Both the position numbers and the translations under genes were made by a program. From Candidatus Gastranaerophilales bacterium (lineage in GTDB: Bacteria; Cyanobacteriota; Vampirovibrionia; Gastranaerophilales; Gastranaerophilaceae), in NCBI GenBank assembly GCA_944326425.1, contig CALVDX010000012.1, positions 1 through 63,684 on the forward strand: a stretch of 63,684 bases of DNA, read 5' to 3'. Shown here in pieces: positions 1-7,825 of this stretch (position 1 is its first letter; every line of letters starts with the position of its first letter). Under the pieces are notes generated by a model. That model was not told where the DNA came from and ran no database searches. It saw only the letters and a program-made list of their open reading frames with translations.

Positions 1-195
1 TAGTTTCGGGCTAACCTCGCTCCCGCTCGGTTTTTCGCCCAAAACGTCCTGTCATTCCGATTTTTTAGTACTTATTTCAGGCCTGACGGACAGGATTTGA
101 ACCTCTGTATCTGTAGTTTCGGGCTAACCTCGCTCCCGCTCGGTTTTTCGCCCAAAACGTCCTGTCATTCCGATTTTTTAGTACTTATTTCAGGC
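1..195. repeat. 82-bp direct repeat, two copies (1-82 and 114-195)
   Basis: An 82-bp sequence beginning TAGTTTCGGGCTAACC occurs at 1-82 and again, identical as far as I can read, at 114-195 (period 113 bp). No ORF spans it. The 31-bp spacer contains a sequence that looks like the T-arm of a tRNA on the minus strand. The left edge of the window cuts the array, so there may be more copies upstream. Function is unknown; intergenic repeat or remnant of an insertion. Confidence 0.85.
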
Positions 196-475
196 AAATG
201 CAGGATGCAGTAAATCTGTGCTTCCCTGCATCCTGCTAACTAAACATATTTAGCAGGTAAAAATTATAATGATGCGGGAGGGGTTAACAGCCAAGTGTCT
301 TGCTGCAATCCTTGCTGAAAAGACAGGTAAACACTATACACAACAAAGCCTTTTGCACAAAATATCTTTAAGCTCTTTTAGATATTATGAAGTAAAAACC
401 ATTGCAGAACTTTTTTGATACGAAATTTCTATTAATAAGAAGAACCAATAATTTTGCCCTACATAATCAAGTTTT
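196..475. other. Gene-free stretch with one long hairpin
   Basis: No coding region is supported here. The only clear structure is a perfect inverted repeat, GCAGGATGCAG at 200-210 against CTGCATCCTGC at 226-236, with a 15-nt loop. It has no T-run on either side, so it is not a standard intrinsic terminator, although it lies downstream of the leftward gene that ends at 476. The rest is AT-rich without recognisable features. Confidence 0.5.
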
Positions 476-1225
476 TTATCCAACGTACTTAACAAGAGCA
501 TCATACACAACACTGCCGTCCGGATAATCCTCTTTTATAATTGCAAGCGCCTCTTCCTTAGACAAAGCAGGTTTATATGAACGTTTCTCAATGAGTGCAG
601 AATACTTATCGGCAACCGCCAGAATCTCTGTTTCAAGATTATATACAAATCCGCTGTCATTTAACGGATAACCTGTATTATCAGGGGTCTGGTGATGATA
701 TTTTATTAATTCCAGTGCCTTTGGAGAAATATTTTGTGTCTTTAACAACTCATACCCCAATTCTGAATGGAGTTTCATTATATTTTTCTCTTTATCATTA
801 AATCCGGATTTTTTATTAAGAATTTTTTCAGGAATAAGAACTTTACCAAAGTCATGAAATAACGCACCTTGTAAAACAGCCTGCCTGTCAACTTTATTAC
901 GGATATCTACAGGCAAATTTCCTATAATTCCCGCTGCAATATTCTTTGTCCATTGTAAATGCCCGTCCGCAAGCTTTTTCAGTTCTTTAATATTTATTTC
1001 GGGCTTTAAACCGTTCTCTTTCAATATCCTTGTAACCTTAGGATTCATCATTATCATCTGATTTATCGCCGGAGCCGACAAATACGGATTTAATTCCGAT
1101 GAAGGAACAAACGCGTCATTTGTATTTACATTTTGCCCCGAAGCCTTAAATACCGGAGTTTTATGGGATATTGCATTTATTAAAAGATTATAATTGTTAT
1201 TTAAACCATTTATATTAAGAGTCAT
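476..1225 (-). CDS. HD-GYP-like metal-dependent phosphohydrolase domain protein
   Basis: The protein is 249 aa. Residues about 85-245 form an HD-type phosphohydrolase domain: H89, the HD pair H124-D125 in 'FHDFGK', H153, the H177-H178 pair and 'GYP' at 185-187 match the HD-GYP layout (HD...HHE..GYP), although the E of HHE is replaced by Q. HD-GYP proteins usually hydrolyse cyclic di-GMP, but many HD proteins have other nucleotide substrates, so the substrate here is inferred. The N-terminal 60 residues are not conserved in any family I know and include 'PVFKASG', close to the FKG motif seen in other proteins of this window. There is no signal peptide. It stands alone, facing left. Confidence 0.8.
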   Translation of the reverse strand: MTLNINGLNNNYNLLINAISHKTPVFKASGQNVNTNDAFVPSSELNPYLSAPAINQMIMMNPKVTRILKENGLKPEINIKELKKLADGHLQWTKNIAAGIIGNLPVDIRNKVDRQAVLQGALFHDFGKVLIPEKILNKKSGFNDKEKNIMKLHSELGYELLKTQNISPKALELIKYHHQTPDNTGYPLNDSGFVYNLETEILAVADKYSALIEKRSYKPALSKEEALAIIKEDYPDGSVVYDALVKYVG

Positions 1226-1324
1226 ACTACCAAACCTTACACTCTTCTATAAAGTATTTATTTAACGAAAAATTGACCCGATTTCATTTTTTGTTACAAA
1301 ATGGTTACATAAGTTTACATAAAT

Positions 1325-1756
1325 TTATCGGGGAATAATCTCTCTTTTACAGACCGCCTCTGCATTAAGATACTGTGTCCAAATTATCTGGCTTTTGGTA
1401 ACCCCGTTGAGGCGGACAACCCCTTTACCGGTATCAAAATCAACATTAAATGTTTCACCTGTTTCGTTTTTCATAGCATCTGAAATCTCTTCAAGCATTG
1501 GTTTTGTAAAAGCACAAGTTGTAATATCCCTCACTGTAGGGCGCATTATTACTTGTTTGTATATACATTTATGATCCATAACTCCCTGTACCAGCTTTGT
1601 AAGAGCTACCTGCTCACCGCCTGATTGAATGCGTGAACGTTCGGTATAGGGTTCACAAGCACTAAAGCTTGATATAAAACGTTCCGAATAGTTTTCTGCA
1701 GCTATTACAGATAAAGATAATAAAAGGAATGATAAAAAAACTAAAAACTTTTTCAT
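1325..1756 (-). CDS. Small exported protein of unknown function
   Basis: This 143-aa protein starts with a clear Sec signal peptide (MKK, about 14 hydrophobic residues, cleavage probably after 'VIAA'). The mature part of about 123 aa has four cysteines (roughly residues 34, 64, 82 and 136), suggesting disulfides or ligand binding outside the cytoplasm. I do not recognise the family. The ATG has no Shine-Dalgarno site; instead a perfect TATAAT -10 box lies exactly 6 nt upstream (1763-1768 on the minus strand), so the mRNA may be leaderless. Confidence 0.7.
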   Translation of the reverse strand: MKKFLVFLSFLLLSLSVIAAENYSERFISSFSACEPYTERSRIQSGGEQVALTKLVQGVMDHKCIYKQVIMRPTVRDITTCAFTKPMLEEISDAMKNETGETFNVDFDTGKGVVRLNGVTKSQIIWTQYLNAEAVCKREIIPR

Positions 1757-1762
1757 ATTTGA

Positions 1763-1768
1763 ATTATA
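1763..1768 (-). promoter_or_regulatory. -10 box (TATAAT) 6 nt before the ATG of the exported protein
   Basis: Reading leftward, TATAAT at 1768-1763 is followed by TCAAAT and then the ATG at 1756. Transcription would begin at or within a base or two of the start codon. No convincing -35 box is visible 17 nt upstream. Confidence 0.5.
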
Positions 1769-1826
1769 ACTTAAAAATTTATAAAAGACTTGTCTGCCTT
1801 AACTGTACTTTGGGAAATCAGCAGAA

Positions 1827-1832
1827 TATAAT
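1827..1832 (+). promoter_or_regulatory. -10 box (TATAAT) 8 nt before the radical SAM gene
   Basis: TATAAT at 1827-1832 is followed by 8 nt and the ATG at 1841. There is no Shine-Dalgarno sequence in that gap, so initiation is probably on a leaderless or nearly leaderless transcript. The -35 region is weak. Confidence 0.45.
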
Positions 1833-1840
1833 AAAAACAA

Positions 1841-2929
1841 ATGATTAATCTTTCAAACCTTTTTGATACAGCAAGAAACATTTATACAGCTCTTTCTTAC
1901 AATGACAGGTACGGAAGGGCGCCGATACCTTTAAGATATTTTTTTGAATTAACTTACCGCTGCAATTTAAACTGTCCATACTGTTACATTGGCAGTGAAC
2001 GTAAAAAAGATGAATTATCTAAGGAAGAATGGTTTAAGGTAATAGACCAGATACCGTTTTATTCAATCGTAACCCTCGTAGGCGGTGAACCGCTGATTAG
2101 AAAAGACTTTCCGGAAATTCTTAATTATCTTTCAAAAAAAATATTTAACAAAACCCATGTCGTTTCAAACGGAATATTAATTACTCCGGAAATTATAAAA
2201 GAATTTGAGCGTTCTAAATTAATGCTTTTATCGGTATCACTTGACGGATACGGCGAAGTTCACGATAAAAACCGCGGTCAAAACGGGATTTTTGACAAAA
2301 TTATTTCAAACCTTGATAATGTTCAAAAACTTAAAAAGCCGCCGATGATTGATATTAAGACTATTGTTCTGCCTGATAACTTAGACTCACTGCCCAAACT
2401 TTACAAACTTTGCAATGATATGGATTTTGACTTCTTTTCAATATCATTTTTAAGGAACAACAACCTGAAACAAAACGCCGTTCTTGCGGACGCTTTTATA
2501 CCGGAGTTTACACAGAACTATCCCATAGAACCTTATTTTGACATGGAACACTTTAAAGAAGTTTATAAAGAACTGGAGGACATAAGTAAAAAATCTAAAG
2601 TAAAGATTCGTTTTGCACCGAAGTTTGAATACACAAAATCCCCGCTTGATAAAATAGAAGCATTTTTCAAACTGCCCGCGGATATGCCGGTTACAGATAT
2701 TTACAAACCCTGTAAATACCCGTATACAAATATGATGATAAATCCTGAAGGAGATGTATACCCGTGTTTGTCAATGAAGATAGGCAATGTAAAAGAAAAC
2801 AGCATCAGAGAATTATTCAATAAACCTCATTACTGCTGTTTCAGAAAGAATTTAAAAGCCTCGGGCGGTGTGTTCGGGGCCTGCCAGATGTGCTGTGAGT
2901 TGGAGCCCAAAGAGAGGTTTAGCAAATGA
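1841..2929 (+). CDS. Radical SAM/SPASM domain protein
   Basis: The 362-aa protein has the radical SAM cluster motif at C41, C45 and C48 ('CNLNCPYCY'), which binds the [4Fe-4S] cluster that cleaves S-adenosylmethionine. 'GGEPLIRKDF' (about 86-95) is the usual GGE motif. The C-terminal part (about 290-355) has cysteines in a SPASM-like pattern for one or two auxiliary clusters, including 'GDVYPC' and 'GACQMCC'. Such proteins modify peptides or act in cofactor and cell-surface chemistry; the substrate cannot be read here. Its stop overlaps the ATG of the following SDR gene by 4 nt, so the two are translationally coupled and may act in one pathway. Confidence 0.88.
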   Translation: MINLSNLFDTARNIYTALSYNDRYGRAPIPLRYFFELTYRCNLNCPYCYIGSERKKDELSKEEWFKVIDQIPFYSIVTLVGGEPLIRKDFPEILNYLSKKIFNKTHVVSNGILITPEIIKEFERSKLMLLSVSLDGYGEVHDKNRGQNGIFDKIISNLDNVQKLKKPPMIDIKTIVLPDNLDSLPKLYKLCNDMDFDFFSISFLRNNNLKQNAVLADAFIPEFTQNYPIEPYFDMEHFKEVYKELEDISKKSKVKIRFAPKFEYTKSPLDKIEAFFKLPADMPVTDIYKPCKYPYTNMMINPEGDVYPCLSMKIGNVKENSIRELFNKPHYCCFRKNLKASGGVFGACQMCCELEPKERFSK

Positions 2930-3621
2930 AGATACTTGTAACAGGAGCAACAAAGGGAATAGGGAAAGTAATTGCAGAAACTCTTGAAGGAGAAATATTT
3001 GCAACAGGAAGAAATATAAACACGCTTAAGGTATACAAAAACCATTTTACAGCGGATTTGACAAAAGAAGAAGAACTTGTAAAACTGGGCGACTACATTG
3101 AAGCCAACGAAATTGACGTGCTTATAAACAATGCGGGCGCATATATCTGGTCTAATATTGAGGATTTAAAACTTGAAGGTATTAAAAATATAATAAACAC
3201 CGATTTAGCCGCGCCTCTATATCTTATATCACGCGCCGCAAAAGGAATGAAGGAGCGTAAATTCGGACGGATAGTGAATATAGGGTCAATAAGCGGAGTC
3301 ATGGGAGAAGCGGGCGCAAGCGCCTATTCAGCAGCAAAGTCCGGACTTATCGGTATGACAAAGGCGCTTGCGTTGGAACTTGCAGAATTTAATATTACCG
3401 TTAACACAATTAATCCCGGCTGGGTCGAAACCGAACTCGGGAGTAATTCTATTGAGGACAGCGGGTTTTCACGTGATGAAATTCTTGATACAATCCCGCA
3501 AAAACGGTTTGTGGAACCGGTTGAAATCGCCAACCTGGTACAATACCTGATTTCTGATAAGGCCAAGGGAATAACTGGACAATCAATCAATCTTTGCGCC
3601 GGATTAAGCGTCGGGTGCTAA
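2926..3621 (+). CDS. Short-chain dehydrogenase/reductase (SDR family, FabG-like)
   Basis: A 231-aa classical SDR enzyme using NAD(P)H. It has the Rossmann motif 'TGATKGIG' (6-13), 'NNAG' (68-71), a catalytic serine near 121, and the Y134-x3-K138 pair in 'YSAAK', followed by 'NPGWVETEL'. This fits the FabG-like group, but at 231 aa, and coupled to a radical SAM gene rather than to fatty-acid genes, it is more likely an accessory reductase than the essential 3-oxoacyl-ACP reductase. ATGA overlap with the upstream gene. Its 3' end overlaps by 18 nt the convergent glycosyltransferase gene. Confidence 0.88.
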   Translation: MKILVTGATKGIGKVIAETLEGEIFATGRNINTLKVYKNHFTADLTKEEELVKLGDYIEANEIDVLINNAGAYIWSNIEDLKLEGIKNIINTDLAAPLYLISRAAKGMKERKFGRIVNIGSISGVMGEAGASAYSAAKSGLIGMTKALALELAEFNITVNTINPGWVETELGSNSIEDSGFSRDEILDTIPQKRFVEPVEIANLVQYLISDKAKGITGQSINLCAGLSVGC

Positions 3622-4560
3622 CACTTTATCAAACATATATTTAACATTTTCTTTAGAGTGATGGTTTTTACGTCCAATTTTCCAGCAAGTATCTGTAATA
3701 CATTTATACGCGTCTTTATCCTTCAAATAAAACCTTATTTTTTCCGCCAAATCATCAATATCAGTATAATAAGGCATATTTTCTTCAAACAGAGAAAGTT
3801 CGCCGCGTTCATCGCTTATCATCAGCCGCTTGCAGGCAGCTGACTGAATTGTTCTGTAATTTAGCGAGGAAATCCCCTGCGCATTCATATTAAACAGGAT
3901 TTTTGCATTGTTTATTGCCTGCGCCATACTTACTTCGTTATCAATAAATCCCTGATACGCTGTTTCTATAAGCGTTTTATCATCTGTACGTGCAAGTGCA
4001 TCTTTGTAATGTCTTTCTATGGCATACCACGCGAATTTCAAATCCGGCAGACGCTTTCTCAATTCAATGAAAAAATTCAGCCTGAAATCCGTATCCAGCC
4101 GCCCCGCAAACATTACATCATACTCTGGAGTAATTCCAAAATCCTTATAAATCTCAAAGTTAACAAAATGCGGCAGGTAATAAAGATTTTTAAAATGGTA
4201 CTCTTTAATCATTTCCCTGTCCCAGAAAAATGTATAAATATCACCATTATACAGGTACTTAAAATATTTTTCCCATTCAGGACCTGAGGTTTTTGACTCT
4301 ATGTTATCAGAAAAATAACAAATGCATTTTGCTGCAAGATTATTATCAATTTTTATTTTTACCGGAGAAAAATCATATCCTGTAATAATATCATACCCGC
4401 GGTTTAAAAACGGTTCTATACTTCCGCCAAAAAGTTCATCAAATACAGTAATTTCCGCTTTATCTGCATAATTTTGTTTTATACCGTCTGTAATACTTGA
4501 AACAATAAGCCGCCCCGCAATCGACACCGGCTGAATTACAAATATTTTAAGTTTATTCAT
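3604..4560 (-). CDS. Glycosyltransferase, GT1/CgeB-like
   Basis: A 318-aa protein. The C-terminal half ('YDVMFAGRLDTDFR' at about 145, then 'AKILFNMNAQGISSLNYR' and 'ERGELSLFEENMPYY') matches the GT-B C-terminal domain found in CgeB and related GT1 enzymes, where the 'NxR.E...G.L' region binds the nucleotide sugar. It should transfer a sugar to a cell-surface glycan or protein. The start ATG overlaps the stop of the serine dehydratase alpha gene (ATGA), so it is the last gene of the leftward operon that begins with the response regulator. The metabolic link between serine deamination and this transferase is not obvious. Confidence 0.75.
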   Translation of the reverse strand: MNKLKIFVIQPVSIAGRLIVSSITDGIKQNYADKAEITVFDELFGGSIEPFLNRGYDIITGYDFSPVKIKIDNNLAAKCICYFSDNIESKTSGPEWEKYFKYLYNGDIYTFFWDREMIKEYHFKNLYYLPHFVNFEIYKDFGITPEYDVMFAGRLDTDFRLNFFIELRKRLPDLKFAWYAIERHYKDALARTDDKTLIETAYQGFIDNEVSMAQAINNAKILFNMNAQGISSLNYRTIQSAACKRLMISDERGELSLFEENMPYYTDIDDLAEKIRFYLKDKDAYKCITDTCWKIGRKNHHSKENVKYMFDKVLAPDA

Positions 4561-5438
4561 AGTTTATCCGCCAGTTGTTTTTCCAATTCTATTCCGGTTT
4601 TAGTTTTAGCAAGTCCGCCCTGCGAGGTTTCTTTTAATACAGGAGACATCAAATTCCCTGTACGTGCAAGTACATCCACAACTTCATCAGGTGGAATTTT
4701 ACTTACTATACCTGCAAGCGCCATCTCGGAAGCCGTTACGGCATGTACTGCAAGGAATGGGTTTCTTTTCACACACGGGACTTCAACAAGTCCGCACACA
4801 GGATCACAGGTCAGCCCTAAAATATTTTTTATTGCAAGGATTGCGGCATAAACAACTTTTTCGTTACTTCCGCCGCGCAAATACGTTAATAAACCTGCAG
4901 CCATACCTGACGCGACCCCGCATTCCGCCTGACACCCCGCAGCCGCTCCGGCAAGCCGCACCTTGTTAGAAATTACCTGTCCTATTTTTCCCGCTGTAAT
5001 AAGCCCGTTAATTTGAATATCTTTAGAAATATTTTCCTCTTCAACCATTGTAATTAATACTGCAGGAACAATACCGCAGGAGCCGGCAGTCGGGCAGGCA
5101 ACAATTTTTCCCATACGTGCATTCTCTTCAGCAGAAGCAAGTGCATAGACTGTTATTTTTTCAAAAAATTTGCCAAATAGTGCCGGCGAATTTTTAAAAT
5201 GAGCCTGAAGTTTCTTACAATCACCGCCGGACAAGCCGCTTTTTGACAGCTCTTTACTCTTTATACCGTTCTGTATACATTCTTTCATTGCACAAATGTT
5301 ACGGTAAACAATATCACGCAGATAATCAACCGCTAAATCCTGTACAAAAGCTTCTTCTGCCTGAGCCTGCTCGTATATAGACTGTTTATTTTTTTTGCAT
5401 TCTGATAACAATTCTTCAAATGTTTCAGTAATAATCAT
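4557..5438 (-). CDS. sdaAA: L-serine ammonia-lyase, iron-sulfur-dependent, alpha subunit
   Basis: Deaminates L-serine to pyruvate and ammonia together with the beta subunit encoded just upstream. Typical alpha-subunit motifs are present: 'IVACPTAGSCGIVPAVL' and 'GLTCDPVCGLVEVPC', whose cysteines (SCG, CDPVCG, VPC) hold the oxygen-sensitive [4Fe-4S] cluster, plus 'AGAAAGCQAECG'. I place the start at the ATG at 5438 ('MIITETFEELL'), giving 293 aa, because it overlaps the stop of the beta-subunit gene as ATGA; an in-frame upstream start at 5477 would run 40 nt into sdaAB. An anaerobe's serine catabolism is the likely role. Confidence 0.93.
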   Translation of the reverse strand: MIITETFEELLSECKKNKQSIYEQAQAEEAFVQDLAVDYLRDIVYRNICAMKECIQNGIKSKELSKSGLSGGDCKKLQAHFKNSPALFGKFFEKITVYALASAEENARMGKIVACPTAGSCGIVPAVLITMVEEENISKDIQINGLITAGKIGQVISNKVRLAGAAAGCQAECGVASGMAAGLLTYLRGGSNEKVVYAAILAIKNILGLTCDPVCGLVEVPCVKRNPFLAVHAVTASEMALAGIVSKIPPDEVVDVLARTGNLMSPVLKETSQGGLAKTKTGIELEKQLADKL

Positions 5439-6094
5439 GATTTCAATTTCCTTATTCCGGCTGTAAAGTAAATACATTCAATATTTCTGATATTACTAAC
5501 GAGTTCAGGATCAATATCAGAATCGAGAGCTATATACATTGAAGCATTTCCGCCTTTTATATCCCTGTCACAAAGCAAAGATGCGATATTTACACCTCTT
5601 CTCTGGATTAAGTCCGTTACTTTTGAAATCACGCCCGGCAAATCCTGATATATAAGCAGCAATGAATTATAGTGTCCTGTAATGTTAACATTAAAACCGT
5701 TAATATTAGTAACAGCGACTTCCCCTGAGCCGACTGATTCAGCGCGGATGGTCATCTTGTCATTAATGATGATTCTGACAGCATTTGGCGGCTTATTTGT
5801 ATCTTCAACAAACTCAAATTCATATTCAATACCATAATCGTGATTGAATATATCTTTTATTCTTACATCCTCCACTCCCCAGCCAAGAAGCCCTGCAAGA
5901 AGGGCTTTATCAGTACCGTGACCTTTACCGGTTGTTGCAAAAGAGTTATACAATCTAAAGTGAACTTTTTTAATTTCACCGTTAAATATTTCCCGCGCCA
6001 TTAAGCCAATTCTTACAGCTCCGGCGGTATGAGAACTAGAAGGACCGACCATAATGGGAGAAATGACATCAAGAAGTGTTTTTCTACCCGGCAT
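5435..6094 (-). CDS. sdaAB: L-serine ammonia-lyase, iron-sulfur-dependent, beta subunit
   Basis: This 219-aa subunit starts with the conserved 'MVGPSSSHTAGAVRIG' region (15-30) of serine dehydratase beta chains. The C-terminal 70 residues ('VNITGHYNSLLLIYQDLPGV' onward) form an ACT domain, the usual serine-sensing regulatory module. It forms the two-chain enzyme with SdaAA, whose gene overlaps its stop codon. Its ATG lies 4 nt after the stop of the response regulator gene, so the regulator and both subunits are probably on one transcript. Confidence 0.93.
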   Translation of the reverse strand: MPGRKTLLDVISPIMVGPSSSHTAGAVRIGLMAREIFNGEIKKVHFRLYNSFATTGKGHGTDKALLAGLLGWGVEDVRIKDIFNHDYGIEYEFEFVEDTNKPPNAVRIIINDKMTIRAESVGSGEVAVTNINGFNVNITGHYNSLLLIYQDLPGVISKVTDLIQRRGVNIASLLCDRDIKGGNASMYIALDSDIDPELVSNIRNIECIYFTAGIRKLKS

Positions 6095-6098
6095 AAGG

Positions 6099-6689
6099 TT
6101 AATTAACCTCCGTTGTCCCGTTTACAAACTCATTAATAATAGAATACAGTTTTTGCTGCCAATCAGCGCTTTTTTCGAGGAAAAAGTCTGCGCCGCGGTT
6201 TTTACAAATATGTTCAAGTTCTTTTTTGTTAGAAGCGGTCATTACTCCGATAGTCGGACGTCTGCCAGTATTATCAGCAATTTTACGAAGTTCTGAAAGA
6301 AGCATAAAACCTTCCCGGTCTGTCGGAATAAACAAATCCATGATTACAAACTCGTAGTTCCGTTTACGATATTTATTAACCGCATCGTATATTTCATGCG
6401 AAACATCGATTTCGTATTTAAATTTTTCCAGTAAAACTTTAAGCTGGTATGTAATAACACCTAAATCATCAATAATAAGCATAGCAGGTGCTGTAGAAAC
6501 TTCTTTATCGAGCTCCGGATTAAGAATAGACTTAACGGATTTACGTGAATTTTTATCGAGCTGGTTAACAAGATTAACAACAGCATCCAACTGGTCTTTA
6601 AGAAGCTCAAGTGTAACATTTTTGGGTACATCAGCATCCGTGATGCCGTAAAAAATATTCAAAAATTCTGAATCTAAATCAATATTCAT
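6099..6689 (-). CDS. Response regulator receiver-domain protein (no output domain)
   Basis: The 196-aa protein has an N-terminal region of about 65 aa without a recognised fold, then a CheY-like receiver domain at about 68-190: acidic pair D74-D75 in 'LIIDD', phospho-acceptor D118 in 'VIMDLF', a T/S position at T151 and the conserved K173. There is no DNA-binding or enzymatic output domain, so signalling must pass through partner proteins or the N-terminal helix region. No kinase gene lies nearby. It is the first gene of an operon with sdaAB-sdaAA and a glycosyltransferase, which may simply be transcriptional convenience. Confidence 0.82.
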   Translation of the reverse strand: MNIDLDSEFLNIFYGITDADVPKNVTLELLKDQLDAVVNLVNQLDKNSRKSVKSILNPELDKEVSTAPAMLIIDDLGVITYQLKVLLEKFKYEIDVSHEIYDAVNKYRKRNYEFVIMDLFIPTDREGFMLLSELRKIADNTGRRPTIGVMTASNKKELEHICKNRGADFFLEKSADWQQKLYSIINEFVNGTTEVN

Positions 6690-6814
6690 GTTGTATTCTG
6701 CTATATGGCTAACTTACAAATATACTATACCATATTTTGCACTGTTTGACCAGTACTCGCATAAGACAAATCTCCGGAGAATTTATTGAGCAAATTTGCA
6801 GCAATTTATTTAAA

Positions 6815-7420
6815 CTAATCCTGAGAAGATATTACTTTATCAATTAAACCGTATTCAACGGCTTGCGCCGCAGACATATAATAATCTCTTTCACAGTCCT
6901 CTTTGACTTTTTCAAGCGGCTGGCCGGAGTTTTCTGCCAGAATACCTGTAAGCATTTCTTTCATTCTAAGAATTTCTTTTGCTTCAATCTCAATATCGGT
7001 AGCCTGCCCTTTAGCACCGCCTAATGGCTGGTGAATCATAATTCTTGCACTGGGGAGAGCCATCCTTTTACCTTTGGCACCGGCTGAAAGGAGAAACGCG
7101 CCCATACTTGCTGCTTCACCGAGACAAATAGTAGATACATCAGCTTTTATAAGATTCATCGTATCATAAATTGCCATCCCTGCAGTAATAACACCGCCAG
7201 GGCTGTTGATGTACAACATGATATCTTTTTCGGGGTTTTCGCTGTCCAGAAGAAGGAGCTGTGCAATTATTGAGTTAGCCATTTCATCATCTATTTCTTC
7301 CCCGAGGAAAATAATACGTTCACGAAGCAGGCGCGAAAAAATATCAAAAGAGCGTTCGCCGCGGGAAGAAGCTTCAATAACGGTTGGCATATAACTGAGA
7401 ATTTTAGAGTAATTTTCCAT
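6815..7420 (-). CDS. clpP: ATP-dependent Clp protease proteolytic subunit
   Basis: A full-length (201 aa) ClpP serine peptidase. The catalytic triad is S105 in '[10 protein letters not shown]', H130 in 'MIHQPLGG' and D179 in 'CERDYYMSA'. It assembles as a tetradecamer and degrades unfolded or tagged proteins delivered by ClpX or ClpA/C, none of which is in this window. An AGGAG-type ribosome-binding site lies 6-8 nt before the ATG. The gene is monocistronic here, with a 125-nt gap to the next leftward gene. Confidence 0.97.
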   Translation of the reverse strand: MENYSKILSYMPTVIEASSRGERSFDIFSRLLRERIIFLGEEIDDEMANSIIAQLLLLDSENPEKDIMLYINSPGGVITAGMAIYDTMNLIKADVSTICLGEAASMGAFLLSAGAKGKRMALPSARIMIHQPLGGAKGQATDIEIEAKEILRMKEMLTGILAENSGQPLEKVKEDCERDYYMSAAQAVEYGLIDKVISSQD

Positions 7421-7506
7421 TCTTATCTCCTTCTTATAAGAACATTATAGTTATAAAATAAAAAACTTGCAATTTTTTTTTTGCCATGTATGATAATAAT
7501 ATCCAA

Positions 7507-7578
7507 GCGGGGGTAATTCAGTGGTAGAATGCCTCCTTGCCAAGGAGGATGTCGCGAGTTCGAGCCTCGTCTCCCGCT
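7507..7578 (+). tRNA. tRNA-Gly (GCC)
   Basis: A complete 72-nt cloverleaf: acceptor GCGGGGG pairing with CTCCCGC (one G-U), anticodon stem CCTCC/GGAGG with loop TTGCCAA (anticodon GCC at 7539-7541), T-loop TTCGAGC and discriminator T. CCA is not encoded. An intrinsic terminator begins 5 nt after it. The last 16 nt of the gene plus 6 nt beyond are repeated at 7771-7792, a hallmark of past site-specific integration. Confidence 0.96.
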
Positions 7579-7582
7579 AATT

Positions 7583-7612
7583 AAAAAGTCTCACCTTATG
7601 GTGGGGCTTTTT
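7583..7612 (+). terminator. Intrinsic terminator after tRNA-Gly
   Basis: A 13-bp stem (7583-7595 with 7600-7612, including three G-T pairs) with a TTAT loop; the 3' arm ends in a run of T. It lies directly behind tRNA-Gly. Confidence 0.85.
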
Positions 7613-7682
7613 AATTTGTAAGAAAAGGTTCAAGAACGAGCGGCACACGGGTTCGGCGGATTTGCGGACGGACGATGCACGA

Positions 7683-7715
7683 AGTGCAAGTCCGGATAGC
7701 GAGGAAATTGAGCGG
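7683..7715 (+). repeat. Dispersed 33-bp intergenic repeat, copy A
   Basis: A 33-bp sequence with core AGTGCAAGTCCGGA followed by GGAAATTGAGCGG. A second copy with two mismatches lies at 8604-8636. Copy A is preceded by the small hairpin GCAC-GAA-GTGC and followed by GAGCC-GAAG-GCTC, so it is part of a structured block, possibly a non-autonomous element or a structured RNA. Confidence 0.6.
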
Positions 7716-7813
7716 TATCGAGCCGAAGGCTCATAAGCGAAACTTTCCGAGCGTGGAGCAAATCCAAGACAGCCTCGTCTCCCGCTAATTAAGAGACTGT
7801 GCTTTATTTATGC

Positions 7814-7819
7814 TAAACT
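7814..7819 (+). promoter_or_regulatory. Extended -10 box (TGCTAAACT) 6 nt before an ATG
   Basis: TAAACT at 7814-7819, preceded by TGC (extended -10), ends 6 nt before the ATG at 7826. There is no Shine-Dalgarno site between them, again suggesting leaderless translation. Confidence 0.4.
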
Positions 7820-7825
7820 ATAAGA

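Larger units (their letters stand above)
7563..7792. repeat. Duplicated tRNA-Gly 3' end (att-like), 7563-7584 and 7771-7792
   Basis: A 22-nt sequence containing the T-arm and acceptor 3' strand of tRNA-Gly (AGCCTCGTCTCCCGC core) and the following TAATTAA is present twice, 208 bp apart. Only the terminator and one copy of a dispersed intergenic repeat (7683-7715) lie between. This is the pattern left by an integrated element that has decayed or been deleted to a short scar. Confidence 0.75.

Noticed and set aside
200-236. Intrinsic terminator for the HD gene
   Set aside because: Perfect stem but no T-run on the minus strand and about 240 nt beyond the stop; left as an unexplained hairpin.
4664-4969. 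Rightward 101-codon ORF inside sdaAA
   Set aside because: Shadow of a well-conserved gene; no ribosome-binding site or family.
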